Of a stretch of DNA of 64,000 nt, positions 17,759 to 25,987 are shown piece by piece. Position 1 is the stretch's first letter; each line of letters opens with the position of its first letter. Position numbers and translations under genes: made by a program. The stretch lies in contig WVZY01000041.1 in NCBI GenBank assembly GCA_011772205.1, positions 62,001-126,000 on the forward strand, read 5' to 3'. A model generated the notes under the pieces. That model worked only from the letters and a program-made list of their open reading frames with translations, was not told where the DNA came from and did not search any database. The DNA comes from Candidatus Latescibacterota bacterium. GTDB lineage: Bacteria; Krumholzibacteriota; Krumholzibacteriia; WVZY01.

Positions 17759-18826
17759 TTACCTGCCTGACCGTCTCTGGAAAAAACCGGAGCTGAATTG
17801 AAAATTCATTGTATCCGGAAAAATACCACGCAAAAACTCTGTCGTTAGCGTCGATCTGATCCCATCGTCGAGTTTTCCCTTGGACCTGATTCTCACGATC
17901 GCATCTTTTTCGAATCCCCCCACTCTCGATGCGATATAGAATCGAAGATTCGATCTGCTAACACTCGCGTCCAGTAACAGATCGACCATTGGGCGCGCCG
18001 GTAACGTTTTGAAATCGAGCTTGCCCATTCGCCATTGGCTCCCATCTATCCGCGTGAGGGTAATCTCGAAGAAACCCTTTTCCTCCATTTTTTCTGCGAA
18101 AGAAGTCCTCTCCGTGGACCCGGGATAAATCACCGTCACTTCGCCGCGGTTTCGGCCAGCCCGCCTCGTGAAGATCTGCTTACGATGGATATGACCTGCC
18201 AGCACCGCCATAAATTCAGCCGGCGGGTCGTCGATTTTAACAACATCCTCTCCATGGCGAAACGTATAATTCGACGGACCTACCTGCGCTCCTTCCACAG
18301 CCTGATGAATGCAAAGCAGGTTTACATCAGATTGCTCTCGATCCCACCCTGTTTGAGCGAGCACGGATCCGAAGCGGCTGCGAATATCACCTCTTTCAAA
18401 AGGAAATCCCGCAATGCCAATCTTGGCACCGGCAATGTCGAATGTGTATGTCCGCGGCCGGTTGAACACATAGATATTCGGGTGCGCTAGGTACAGAGAT
18501 GTCGGGAGCTCGGATCGCTCGTGGTTGCCGGGAACGATCAAAAAAGGGATCCCGTGCGCAGCGAACTCGAAGAGAGGACCATAGGCGAGATCGATTATCT
18601 TTTTAGGCACGCGGCTTCTAAAGAAAAAATCGCCGCCATGAATCACGAGATCCGCTCTTGTATCGATTGCATGTCCGAGAACTGCCTTATAGTTGTCATA
18701 AAAATCCCCACCCCTGCGTCTTCGAGCGACTTTCGGTCTCAGTGGATAATCAAAACCGAGGTGGGTGTCAGCGAAGAACACGATTCGAATTTTGTCGCCT
18801 TGTGGATGGATCTTCGCCTGTTGCAT
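17759..18826 (-). CDS. Mre11/SbcD-like metallophosphoesterase
   Basis: 355 residues with all calcineurin-type motifs in order: ADTHLG (DxH), HGGDFF (GD), PGNHERS (GNHE), LLCIHQ (H) and AGHIHRKQ (GHxH). The segment YPGSTERTSFAE matches the YPGSxERxSFxE element of Mre11/SbcD DNA repair nucleases. SbcD normally partners with the SMC-like ATPase SbcC, but no such gene is visible here. The next gene downstream, separated by six bases, is the short GIY-YIG nuclease, so the natural partner in this locus may be that protein. A long C-terminal region (from ~residue 250) is capping-domain-like. The start is the only ATG in context. Confidence 0.85.
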   Translation of the reverse strand: MQQAKIHPQGDKIRIVFFADTHLGFDYPLRPKVARRRRGGDFYDNYKAVLGHAIDTRADLVIHGGDFFFRSRVPKKIIDLAYGPLFEFAAHGIPFLIVPGNHERSELPTSLYLAHPNIYVFNRPRTYTFDIAGAKIGIAGFPFERGDIRSRFGSVLAQTGWDREQSDVNLLCIHQAVEGAQVGPSNYTFRHGEDVVKIDDPPAEFMAVLAGHIHRKQIFTRRAGRNRGEVTVIYPGSTERTSFAEKMEEKGFFEITLTRIDGSQWRMGKLDFKTLPARPMVDLLLDASVSRSNLRFYIASRVGGFEKDAIVRIRSKGKLDDGIRSTLTTEFLRGIFPDTMNFQFSSGFFQRRSGR

Positions 18827-18877
18827 CTGCTGTCTGCGCTTTCTCGTTTGCGTTGAAGCGGATATCGACCGCTCTTG

Positions 18878-19429
18878 TCATTCTCCCGGGATTTGCGAAT
18901 CTTTCAGTCGCGTCGTCACGTTCTTCCCCTCCAACCTCACGATCACTCCGGGCGCACCGACAACCGTGCAGTTATCGGGAACATCACGATTGATAATAAA
19001 AGTTTCAGCGCCCACTTTGACATTATCCCCTACCTTGATGGGACCGAGCAGCGTGGCGGCCGTTCCAAGCATGACATTGTTGCCGATCGTTGGATGCCGT
19101 TTCCCGACATGCTTCCCGGTCCCGCCCAGCGTCACATGATGGAACATAACGCAGTTTTCCCCGATCTCAGCCGTCTCACCGATTACGATTCCCATGCCGT
19201 GATCGATAAACAGTCCTTTTCCGATTTTCGCGCCGGGATGAATTTCTATCCCCGTGAGGAACCTGACGAGCTGCGAAATCGCACGGGCAAAAAACCTCAA
19301 TCTCAATTTATACAGCGGGTGACATACATATCGATGACAGATAATCGCATGCAAGCCAGGATATAAAAATGGGTCCAATCCCCGCCCGGCTGGATCATTT
19401 CGGTAGATCGCCTTCAAATCTTCGAACAT
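18878..19429 (-). CDS. cysE: Serine O-acetyltransferase
   Basis: The ATG at 19429 gives 183 residues (MFEDLKAIYRNDPAGRG). A longer upstream ORF overlaps cysK and was rejected. Left-handed beta-helix hexapeptide repeats and the CysE family pattern are visible: IEIHPGAKIGKGLFIDHGMGI, GENCVMFHHVTLGGTGK, RHPTIGNNVMLG, with the DHG catalytic Asp-His pair. It makes O-acetylserine from serine and acetyl-CoA. It begins one base after the cysK stop (TAATATG) and so is translationally coupled. CysK and CysE form the cysteine synthase complex, and the C-terminal tail here (DSQIPGE) lacks the usual terminal Ile, so tight complex formation is uncertain. Confidence 0.88.
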   Translation of the reverse strand: MFEDLKAIYRNDPAGRGLDPFLYPGLHAIICHRYVCHPLYKLRLRFFARAISQLVRFLTGIEIHPGAKIGKGLFIDHGMGIVIGETAEIGENCVMFHHVTLGGTGKHVGKRHPTIGNNVMLGTAATLLGPIKVGDNVKVGAETFIINRDVPDNCTVVGAPGVIVRLEGKNVTTRLKDSQIPGE

Positions 19430-19430
19430 A

Positions 19431-20327
19431 TTATTCCCCCTCGAACAGGTCGGTGGACAGATATCTCTCGCCCGTGTCGGGCAGGACGACGACGACGTTC
19501 TTACCCGGATGCCTGTCGGCGACAAGCATTGCCGCATGGAGATTGGCGCCCGAGGAGATCCCTGCGAATATGCCTTCTTTTTTAGCAAGCAGCCTTGCGG
19601 CGGCCTGCGCCGATTCCGTTTTGACCCGGATGATGTCATCGTAGATGTTCGTGTTCAGTATCTCCGGCACGAATCCCGCACCGATGCCCTGGATCTTGTG
19701 CGGGCCCGCTTCGCCGCCGGATAATACGGGTGAATCTTCCGGCTCGACAGCGATGACGATCATTTCTTTAAACTTCTGCTTTAACACTTCGCCTGCGCCG
19801 GTGATGGTGCCGCCCGTGCCCACCCCGACGACGAAAAAATCAACTCTATCGATATCATGCAGTATTTCCTGAGCAGTGGTTTTCCTGTGGATCTCGGGGT
19901 TGGCTGGATTGGCAAACTGCTGCGGCTGAAAGTAGCCGTGTTTCTTTGCCAGCAAGTCGGCTTCGGCAACGGCGCCTTTCATCCCTTTATCAGCGGGTGT
20001 TAGAACGAGTTCGGCTCCGTATGCCTTGAGGATTTTTCTCCTCTCCCCGCTCATGGATTCCGGCATGGTGAGTATTAATCTATAATCCTTCACCGCTGCA
20101 ACCATGGCGAGCCCGATGCCCGTGTTTCCGGATGTGGGTTCCACGATCGTATCGCCGGGCTTCAAAAGGCCCCTGTGCTCCGCATCTTCGATCATTGACA
20201 ATGCAATGCGATCCTTGACGCTACCCCCAGGATTGAATGCCTCCAGCTTGGCGAAAATGTTCGGATTTATCTTGCTCAACCGGACCATCGGGGTCCTGCC
20301 GATTGTTTCCAGGATGTTTTCGTACAT
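19431..20327 (-). CDS. cysK: Cysteine synthase (O-acetylserine sulfhydrylase)
   Basis: The chosen ATG at 20327 has GAAGG eight bases upstream; another ATG two codons earlier is too close. The 298-residue product starts [29 protein letters not shown] holds the PLP lysine (near residue 38), TSGNTGIG is the substrate-binding loop and [12 protein letters not shown] the phosphate-binding glycine loop. [18 protein letters not shown] is the C-terminal CysK signature. It forms cysteine from O-acetylserine and sulfide and is the first gene of an operon with cysE. The leader (20328-20517) contains a CCATGCC-GGT-GGCATGG hairpin at 20450-20466 with no poly-U. Confidence 0.9.
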   Translation of the reverse strand: MYENILETIGRTPMVRLSKINPNIFAKLEAFNPGGSVKDRIALSMIEDAEHRGLLKPGDTIVEPTSGNTGIGLAMVAAVKDYRLILTMPESMSGERRKILKAYGAELVLTPADKGMKGAVAEADLLAKKHGYFQPQQFANPANPEIHRKTTAQEILHDIDRVDFFVVGVGTGGTITGAGEVLKQKFKEMIVIAVEPEDSPVLSGGEAGPHKIQGIGAGFVPEILNTNIYDDIIRVKTESAQAAARLLAKKEGIFAGISSGANLHAAMLVADRHPGKNVVVVLPDTGERYLSTDLFEGE

Positions 20328-20449
20328 GGACATCACCTTCTCAAGGATAAAGTGCTGAATGCAGTTCCGGTTCACCCAGAAAAATAACTGCTTTTCACCA
20401 AATTTTAAATGAGGAAGTGCAGCACTGCGGATAGGCCCTGTCCACCACC

Positions 20450-20466
20450 CCATGCCGGTGGCATGG
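20450..20466. other. Short hairpin upstream of cysK
   Basis: CCATGCC GGT GGCATGG forms a perfect 7-bp stem with a 3-base loop. It lacks a U-tract, so a regulatory role or a terminator for the upstream gene is unproven. Confidence 0.3.
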
Positions 20467-20517
20467 AGCAGGATTCACCAAAGCGAGTTTTTTCGGTAAC
20501 TGGAGATATCTATCCGA

Positions 20518-21411
20518 TTACTCTTTCACCAGCAACGCCTTGGCGAGAGCACCATGAGCGCGACCGAGAAGCTTTGCCAGATGCATTGTCACGAGGATCC
20601 ACAAGATACCGACGATAATGAACAGGGGCATCATCCAGCCAGGAGTATAAACGACATAATGAGTGGTTTCTATGAACGGAATGTCGAACACATTTTCCAT
20701 TATCGGCCAACCAATGCCGTACAAACCGAACGTCAAGAAAACCACAAACAGCGTGAAATATACAATGCCAAGAGGAAGCATTACGATCATATAGACCATC
20801 GGCGCCCACGAACGCTTATCGGAAACCAGGATTTTGAATCGTCCCCATATCCCGAGGTGCTCCGGATTGAACACCGGCCGCCTCGGCATCCGCACACCCA
20901 GGAGCGCCTCGATAATGCGTCCTTCCACCAATGCAATCCCTTGGATCGACAGAAGGAACAGGGCAAAGAAGGGCAGGCCGATGATCAGCACGGCAAATCC
21001 GGCGCAGAGCGATAAACCGGTTACGGCCCAGGTGAAATAGATGATGCCGGTGATCAGCGAGAAAAACATATAGAACAGTGCCGCGTATGCCCGTGGATCC
21101 AAAAACACGCCGAAGAAACGCTCGATGGCCGAGCGGCCGTTCGGCTTGTTGCGAGGGGCCAGGGGGGGCGCAATTCTCGCCTCGACTTCCCTGTAGGCCG
21201 AGGCGATCTCGGGAGGGGCGCCGTATTCATCCATGATGGACTTCAGCGCATCCGCCTCGGATAATTCCGGACGGTTCTTGAGCGACTGATCCAGCGCAGT
21301 CCTCAAGTGTTCCTCAGCATCGGCAAGAGCATCCCGGATGGTCGCGGAATCGCACCCGGCCAACTCTTTTCTGAGCTGCTTCAAGTATTCTTCGATACCG
21401 TTAGACATCAT
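20518..21411 (-). CDS. HAAS-domain / putative-sensor membrane protein
   Basis: 297 residues. The N-terminal ~75 form a helical HAAS-type module (MMSNGIEEYLKQLRKELAGC...), typical of proteins paired with PadR regulators. The remainder has four to five membrane helices, and the conserved phrases TWAVTGLSLCAGFAVLIIGLPFFALFLL and RIIEALLGVRMP match the putative-sensor domain family. The gene overlaps the PadR gene by 11 bp at its 5' end. It is probably a membrane sensor or effector whose amount is set by PadR. The function of the family is not biochemically defined. Confidence 0.7.
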   Translation of the reverse strand: MMSNGIEEYLKQLRKELAGCDSATIRDALADAEEHLRTALDQSLKNRPELSEADALKSIMDEYGAPPEIASAYREVEARIAPPLAPRNKPNGRSAIERFFGVFLDPRAYAALFYMFFSLITGIIYFTWAVTGLSLCAGFAVLIIGLPFFALFLLSIQGIALVEGRIIEALLGVRMPRRPVFNPEHLGIWGRFKILVSDKRSWAPMVYMIVMLPLGIVYFTLFVVFLTFGLYGIGWPIMENVFDIPFIETTHYVVYTPGWMMPLFIIVGILWILVTMHLAKLLGRAHGALAKALLVKE

Positions 21412-21781
21412 AGATTCCTTTCAATGTGTCATCCACGAAGGTCTTGGTTTGGTTCCAAAGCTCCGCCCAGCGTTCGAGGGTTTCTCTCCCTATGTCGGTG
21501 ATTGTGTAGTAACGCCTGGGCGGACCGGAGACGGAGGGCTCTACCTCGCTTTTCAGAAGACCACTATTTTCCAAAGATCTGAGAACCGGATAAAGGGCTC
21601 CCTGTTTCATCATGCGAACGTTGTCCCTGCCGCCCTCCAGGAGCTTGGTGATCTGGTAGCCGTACATCGGTTCCGTCGCGCGGGCCAAGACGCCGAGCAA
21701 GACCAGCGCAACAGTTCCGGAGTTCAGCTCTTTTTGAAATTTCTTATTCGCTGCATTTCCGTCATTCAAGGCTATCACCAT
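21401..21781 (-). CDS. PadR-family transcriptional regulator
   Basis: 126 residues with a winged-helix core: ALVLLGVLARATEPMYGYQITKLLEGG, MMKQGALYPVLRSLENSGLL, GPPRRYYTITDIGRETLERW. These are the PadR signature elements (GYxI, GxLYxxLxxLExxGL, xRxYYxIT). It ends 11 bp inside the downstream HAAS-sensor gene, showing translational coupling. A TTGAAA/17 bp/TAGTAT promoter and an overlapping dyad lie upstream (21879-21910), consistent with autoregulation. PadR proteins repress envelope-stress or small-molecule-efflux genes and respond to direct ligand binding. Confidence 0.85.
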   Translation of the reverse strand: MVIALNDGNAANKKFQKELNSGTVALVLLGVLARATEPMYGYQITKLLEGGRDNVRMMKQGALYPVLRSLENSGLLKSEVEPSVSGPPRRYYTITDIGRETLERWAELWNQTKTFVDDTLKGIYDV

Positions 21782-21881
21782 TCGCTATGGATCAGCAGGT
21801 TGTAATCGGCTGGCCGGAAGCATGAGGGGCCAGCAGACAGTCCAATCTTTCTATTATCAACTATCGACTGCTACCAATTTA

Positions 21882-21910
21882 ATACTATTAATAAGCTAAT
21901 AATGTTTCAA
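21882..21910 (-). promoter_or_regulatory. Predicted sigma-70 promoter of padR with possible operator
   Basis: On the minus strand: -35 TTGAAA (21905-21910), 17-bp spacer, -10 TAGTAT (21882-21887). A dyad TTAATA-C-TATTAA at 21879-21891 is centred on the -10, where PadR would be expected to repress. The AT content is high, so the dyad may be chance. Confidence 0.45.
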
Positions 21911-22070
21911 TAAAAACATAGTCTGGGGGAAAAAATATTGAGATGGGTGGGTGTGAGCTGGAATTTCAGGCTGGAAAAGTGTTATTATGTTAAAATGAAA
22001 TAAGTTAATGCATTGATCGTCCCTGGGCTGTTACTGTATCATAAAGAGGGGCGATCGGGACTTGGCCGGC

Positions 22071-22421
22071 TTATTCATGCTCCTTGGGAACGGCGCAAAT
22101 CATTACAAATGGATCGGTTGCCGATTTGTTTCTGTATTGGTGCGTCTCGTCCGGACGGATCAGCACGAAATCGCCCCTTTCGATCTCGATTTCCTCGCCG
22201 TCCCCGGTAACAACCGCGCCCTGCCCTTCTATGATGTAGTTTACATGTTCGTAGGGGTGGGTGTGGCAGGGCGTGTTCCCGTTCGGCTGAATAGTGAATA
22301 CGCGGAAGGAAAATGTTGGAGCGCCGTCTTCTCTGGATATGGGTACCTGCTTGAGCACGTCCTTGGCTCCTTCCATGTCCACCGGGATCTTTTCGATTCT
22401 ATCAAGGTTCGTGATCTTCAT
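22071..22421 (-). CDS. Cupin-domain protein
   Basis: 116 residues with a good ACGGAGG site. The cupin metal-binding motif is present: TPCHTHPYEHVNYIIEG (two His, Glu, with the HxH...E spacing) and a second loop LIRPDETHQYRN with its histidine. It is a single small beta-barrel, likely a dioxygenase-like or sugar/ligand-binding cupin. It is divergent to the ammonia-lyase gene at 22671, so the two may share a regulatory region and a pathway. The substrate is unknown. Confidence 0.75.
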   Translation of the reverse strand: MKITNLDRIEKIPVDMEGAKDVLKQVPISREDGAPTFSFRVFTIQPNGNTPCHTHPYEHVNYIIEGQGAVVTGDGEEIEIERGDFVLIRPDETHQYRNKSATDPFVMICAVPKEHE

Positions 22422-22670
22422 TGTGCGACCTCCGTAAAGAGCCAGTGGAACCCTTGCTATGGCTCTACCAGATATGCAAGTTGAAGGCGGTTGTCTTCTC
22501 GATTGCGCATAACCGCCTCAGCGTTTTCATCCTATACCCTTTCGCATGGAATCCTTAAGCGATTTTTGCTATCCTCATTCGATTGGAATAGGGAATGCCA
22601 CTCCCATCATACTGACGTCAATAGGCTTCAGACAGCCTGTAACATAAACATCGAAAATCGGAGGAAGCAA

Positions 22671-24200
22671 ATGCCAATTAGCATTACCGGAAAAGGGCTT
22701 ACCATCGACGATGTGGTGGCCGTCTCCCGGCGGAACGAAAAAGTCGAGCTCCACCCCGATGCAATCGCACGCATAAATAAATGCCGCGAGTTCGTCGAGG
22801 AACGGATCGAAGCTCGCGAAATCATGTACGGAGTGAACACCGGAATCGGTGAATTCTCAGAGGTCATTCTCAACGACGAGCAGGTCCGGCAATTTCAGCG
22901 CTACTTGATTTACAACCATGCGGCCGGCATCGGCGAGCCCTGCCCCATCGAACATGTCCGTGCTGCGATGCTGCTTCGTGCAAACGTCCTTGCGCTCGGC
23001 TATTCGGCCTGCCGTCTCGAAATCGCACAGACCTTCGTTGACATGCTGAACAAAGGTGTCACACCTGTCGTATGCGAAAAAGGATCGGTCGGAGCAAGTG
23101 GCGACTTGGCACCAATGAGCCAGATTGCGCTTCTAATGATGGGAGAGGGAGAAGCGTTTCTCGAAGGCAAGCGAATGCCCGGCCACAAGGCATTAGAAGA
23201 AGCCGGCATTCCCGTACCGGGTCTCGAAGCGCGGGATGGTTTGGCTGCGATCAATGGATCCAATCTTACCAACGGCATTGGTTGCCTGGTTCTTTATGAT
23301 ACCGAGCGCTGGCTCCTGCAGACCGAAATTGCAGCGGCAATGACGCTCGAGGCGCTCCAGGCAAACATGAAACCGTACGACAGGCGGCTTCATGAACTGC
23401 GAGGATTTCCTGGAGCCGTGACGTCATCGGATAACATCCGCAAGGTGATCGAGGGATCCGATCTGGTAGCCGGCAAACGGAAAGTAAAGGTCCAGGATGC
23501 TTACAGCATGCGATCCACACCCCAGGTGCTCGGTGCTGCCCGCGATCAGATGCGCTGGACACGATGGCAGCTCGAGATCGAGGCCAATGGCGTAGGTGAT
23601 AATCCGGTCTTTCTCCCCGACGACAAAGTGGTACTCACTGGCGCGAACTTTCAGGGCACGCCCATAAGCATTCCGCTCGATACGCTCGGTGGGGCAATCT
23701 GCATGGTATGCGTGATATCCGAGCGGCGGTTGAATCGGTTGACCAATCCGGCGCTCAGCATGGGGCTCCCGGCCTTTCTCACAAAGGGTGCAGGCATGTT
23801 CTCCGGCATGATGCTAAGCCAATACACGGCCGATATGCAGATCGTGGAGCAGAGGATTCTCTCCGGTCCTGCTTTCAACCAATCGATTCCGGCCGCAGCA
23901 GATCAGGAGGACTTTGTCTCGATGGGCCTGAACTCCGCACTCAAAACGCGCCAGATCCTCGAGAACGCATACGGGGTGCTTGGTATCGAGTTCATGGCAG
24001 CGGCCCAGGCGCTCGATTTCCGCGACTACACCCCAGGCAGGGGCACTCTGGCCGCCAAAGCAGAGATTCGAAAACACGTGGATTACCTCGATGAGGACCG
24101 CCCACTCTACCCGGATCACAATGCAATGAAAGCACTGGTCAAGAGCCTGGATATTCTCAAGGCCGTACAGAGCGAGACAGGAGAGCTTTCGATATATTGA
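22671..24200 (+). CDS. hutH: Histidine/aromatic amino acid ammonia-lyase family enzyme
   Basis: ATG at 22671 after GGAGGAAGCAA gives 509 residues. An upstream in-frame start was rejected. The MIO-forming Ala-Ser-Gly lies at 142-144 in GSVGASGDLAPMSQ. The YGVNTGIGEFSEV segment and the substrate-selectivity doublet N82-H83 (LIYNHAAGIG) are near the SH found in histidine ammonia-lyases, whereas tyrosine lyases have HL and phenylalanine lyases FL. A histidine-lyase or a related aminomutase is more likely than PAL/TAL. The hutH symbol is offered for the best family match only. No other hut gene is close. Deamination yields urocanate if the substrate is histidine. A flavin reductase starts 51 bp downstream. 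Confidence 0.75.
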   Translation: MPISITGKGLTIDDVVAVSRRNEKVELHPDAIARINKCREFVEERIEAREIMYGVNTGIGEFSEVILNDEQVRQFQRYLIYNHAAGIGEPCPIEHVRAAMLLRANVLALGYSACRLEIAQTFVDMLNKGVTPVVCEKGSVGASGDLAPMSQIALLMMGEGEAFLEGKRMPGHKALEEAGIPVPGLEARDGLAAINGSNLTNGIGCLVLYDTERWLLQTEIAAAMTLEALQANMKPYDRRLHELRGFPGAVTSSDNIRKVIEGSDLVAGKRKVKVQDAYSMRSTPQVLGAARDQMRWTRWQLEIEANGVGDNPVFLPDDKVVLTGANFQGTPISIPLDTLGGAICMVCVISERRLNRLTNPALSMGLPAFLTKGAGMFSGMMLSQYTADMQIVEQRILSGPAFNQSIPAAADQEDFVSMGLNSALKTRQILENAYGVLGIEFMAAAQALDFRDYTPGRGTLAAKAEIRKHVDYLDEDRPLYPDHNAMKALVKSLDILKAVQSETGELSIY

Positions 24201-24251
24201 TCAACAGATTTGCTGGTGCAGCGGTTGGAGTGCCGCGTAGAGGAGGTTTCG

Positions 24252-24743
24252 ATGACAACTTACTCCAGTCAATTTCCCGACCCGGTCGCGTTGGTCACCG
24301 TAGCAACTGAAGATGAAGCGAACGTCATGACTGTCGGCTGGGCGTCGCCGGTGTCGCACGAACCGCCGATCCTTATGGTCAGTATCGCCCCGGAGCGTTA
24401 TACGCACGATCTCGTACTCAAAGCGGGAGAGTTCGGCGTTTCGATTCTGTCGGACGATCAGAAGGAGCTCTCCACTATTGCAGGTACAGTAAGTGGAAAG
24501 GATGTCAATAAGCTCGATCAGCCGGAATTCGAGACGATCGTCGCTGAAAAAATCCGGGCTCCGCTCATTGTCGACACGCGAGCAATGTTCGAATGCAAGC
24601 TCATCTCTCATCAGACCATCGGAGACCATACGGTGTTCTTCGGCGAGGTGCTCAGATCGACCACGGACGAAACAAAATCGCCTCTCGTACTTTTCAACAG
24701 GAAATACTATACGCTGGGTAAGGAAATAGGTATCTATCCTTGA
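24252..24743 (+). CDS. Flavin reductase-like FMN-binding protein
   Basis: The ATG at 24252 with AGGAGG at 24241-24246 gives 163 residues (MTTYSSQFPDPVALVTVAT). The pattern of the flavin-reductase/flavoredoxin family is present: PVALVTVATEDEANVMTVGWASPVSHEPPILMVSIAPERYTHDLV, with a SxLS-type core and a DHTVFFGEV strand. It lies 51 bp after the ammonia-lyase, so probably a co-transcribed pair. It could supply reduced flavin to a monooxygenase or be a stand-alone FMN protein. No partner oxygenase is in the window. Confidence 0.7.
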   Translation: MTTYSSQFPDPVALVTVATEDEANVMTVGWASPVSHEPPILMVSIAPERYTHDLVLKAGEFGVSILSDDQKELSTIAGTVSGKDVNKLDQPEFETIVAEKIRAPLIVDTRAMFECKLISHQTIGDHTVFFGEVLRSTTDETKSPLVLFNRKYYTLGKEIGIYP

Positions 24744-24783
24744 TCATGCATGGGCAATGCGAGTGCGTTCATTCCCTTTCTTG

Positions 24784-25928
24784 TCAACATCGAGGGAGAC
24801 TCCACTTCAAGTGGACCATTTTCTTCATAAGTATCCGGTTCCCTGCTTTTAATCGATACAGATAAATACCCGAACCCACGGGATTTCCTTGATTGTTCCT
24901 TCCATCCCAAGTGATTTCCTTCAATCCCCCGTCCATTGATTCATTCACGAGAGTTCTGACCAGCTTCCCTTCCATGTTATAAACCGACAGATTCACTTGC
25001 GCTTTCTCAGGCAGTGTAAACGTCATTGTCGTTCCCGGATTGGAGGGATTCGGATAATTTTGATTCAGCGAGATGAACGTCACTGGTACGCATATAGGAT
25101 CTGTTTCGAACAGGAACCGCCGGGTTTCTTCATACTGCACTTCCACACGGTACAGGTAAGTGCTCCCTGGCCTGCAACTCCTGTCAGCGCAAATAAAGAA
25201 GAGGCCTGATTGTTCTATTACAGGATTTTGAATCTTGCGAAATGTTTCCTGCGGGAGCTGTTTTCTCAAAATCGAGAATCTTATTCCAACGTCGATCTCA
25301 GAGAGTGTCCAGGTGATTGTGATCGCCGGTTCTTCATATGAAGCGAAACAGCTTCGAAGAAGTGTTGGGACCAGATAATCATTGATACGGCACGCAAAAG
25401 TATCGTAATCCGCATCACTTCGATTATCCTGCCAGGTAATGATAGCTCCACCGTCACCGTCCGAAGTGATTTGTGGTTCATCTTGGTTGCCAGCAGCGGT
25501 GGATATTTCCGCCCCGTCGGACGCCCACTGAACAACGCTGTCTGCGTCGATCCTCTGGGCGTAAACGTCCCAATAGTTGCTGCGGGAGTCCTGCCACGCA
25601 ATAATGGCCCCACTAGAGCCATCTGTTGCGAGTTGCGGATCCCACTGGCTCTCATCTGCATTACAAATGGCGACCCCGTTTGAGGTCCAAAGAACATTTC
25701 CAAGCGAGTTAATTCTTTGGGCGAAGATATCGTCATTACCGTTGCGGCCATCGCGCCAGGCAATGATGGCGCCCCCCGCGCCATCCGTTGTTATCTGAGG
25801 ATCACGCTGAGCCAACGTGTCTGTGCAGACGGCGTTCCATCTCCAATCCACTGGGCTTGTGATGTGGACAAATTCGAGACAAGGAGAAGCGCACACACAA
25901 AGCAACAAAGAATGGATCGTGCCAGCAT
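24784..25928 (-). pseudogene. Secreted three-repeat propeller protein with FlgD-like tail, frameshifted after the signal peptide
   Basis: The ATG at 25926-25928 (good GGGGG-type ribosome site) encodes MLARSILCCFVCALLLVSN plus STSQAQWIGDGTP, a fine signal peptide. From there the product shifts to another frame, which reads NAVCTDTLAQRDPQITTDG and continues to 24784. Adding one base near 25831-25833 restores GDGTPVCTDT, matching RDGIPICTGPD of the paralogue at 13666-15345. The mature domain has three repeats (GGAIIAWRDGRNG, SGAIIAWQDSRS, GGAIITWQDNRSD), a middle domain and a C-terminal FlgD-type tail (NPSNPGTTMTFTL, SVYNMEGKLVRTL, GSGIYLYRLKAG). Either a real frameshift or a sequencing error. 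Confidence 0.7.
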
Positions 25929-25987
25929 GATAATTACCCCCCTTGCTCAGCCCATAAGGCATTCTTTCACTTGGGCTTCAGTATCGT

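Noticed and set aside
19430-19639. Longer cysE start overlapping cysK
   Set aside because: Translation would overlap the cysK frame by 200 bases; the ATG at 19429 one base after the cysK stop is better.
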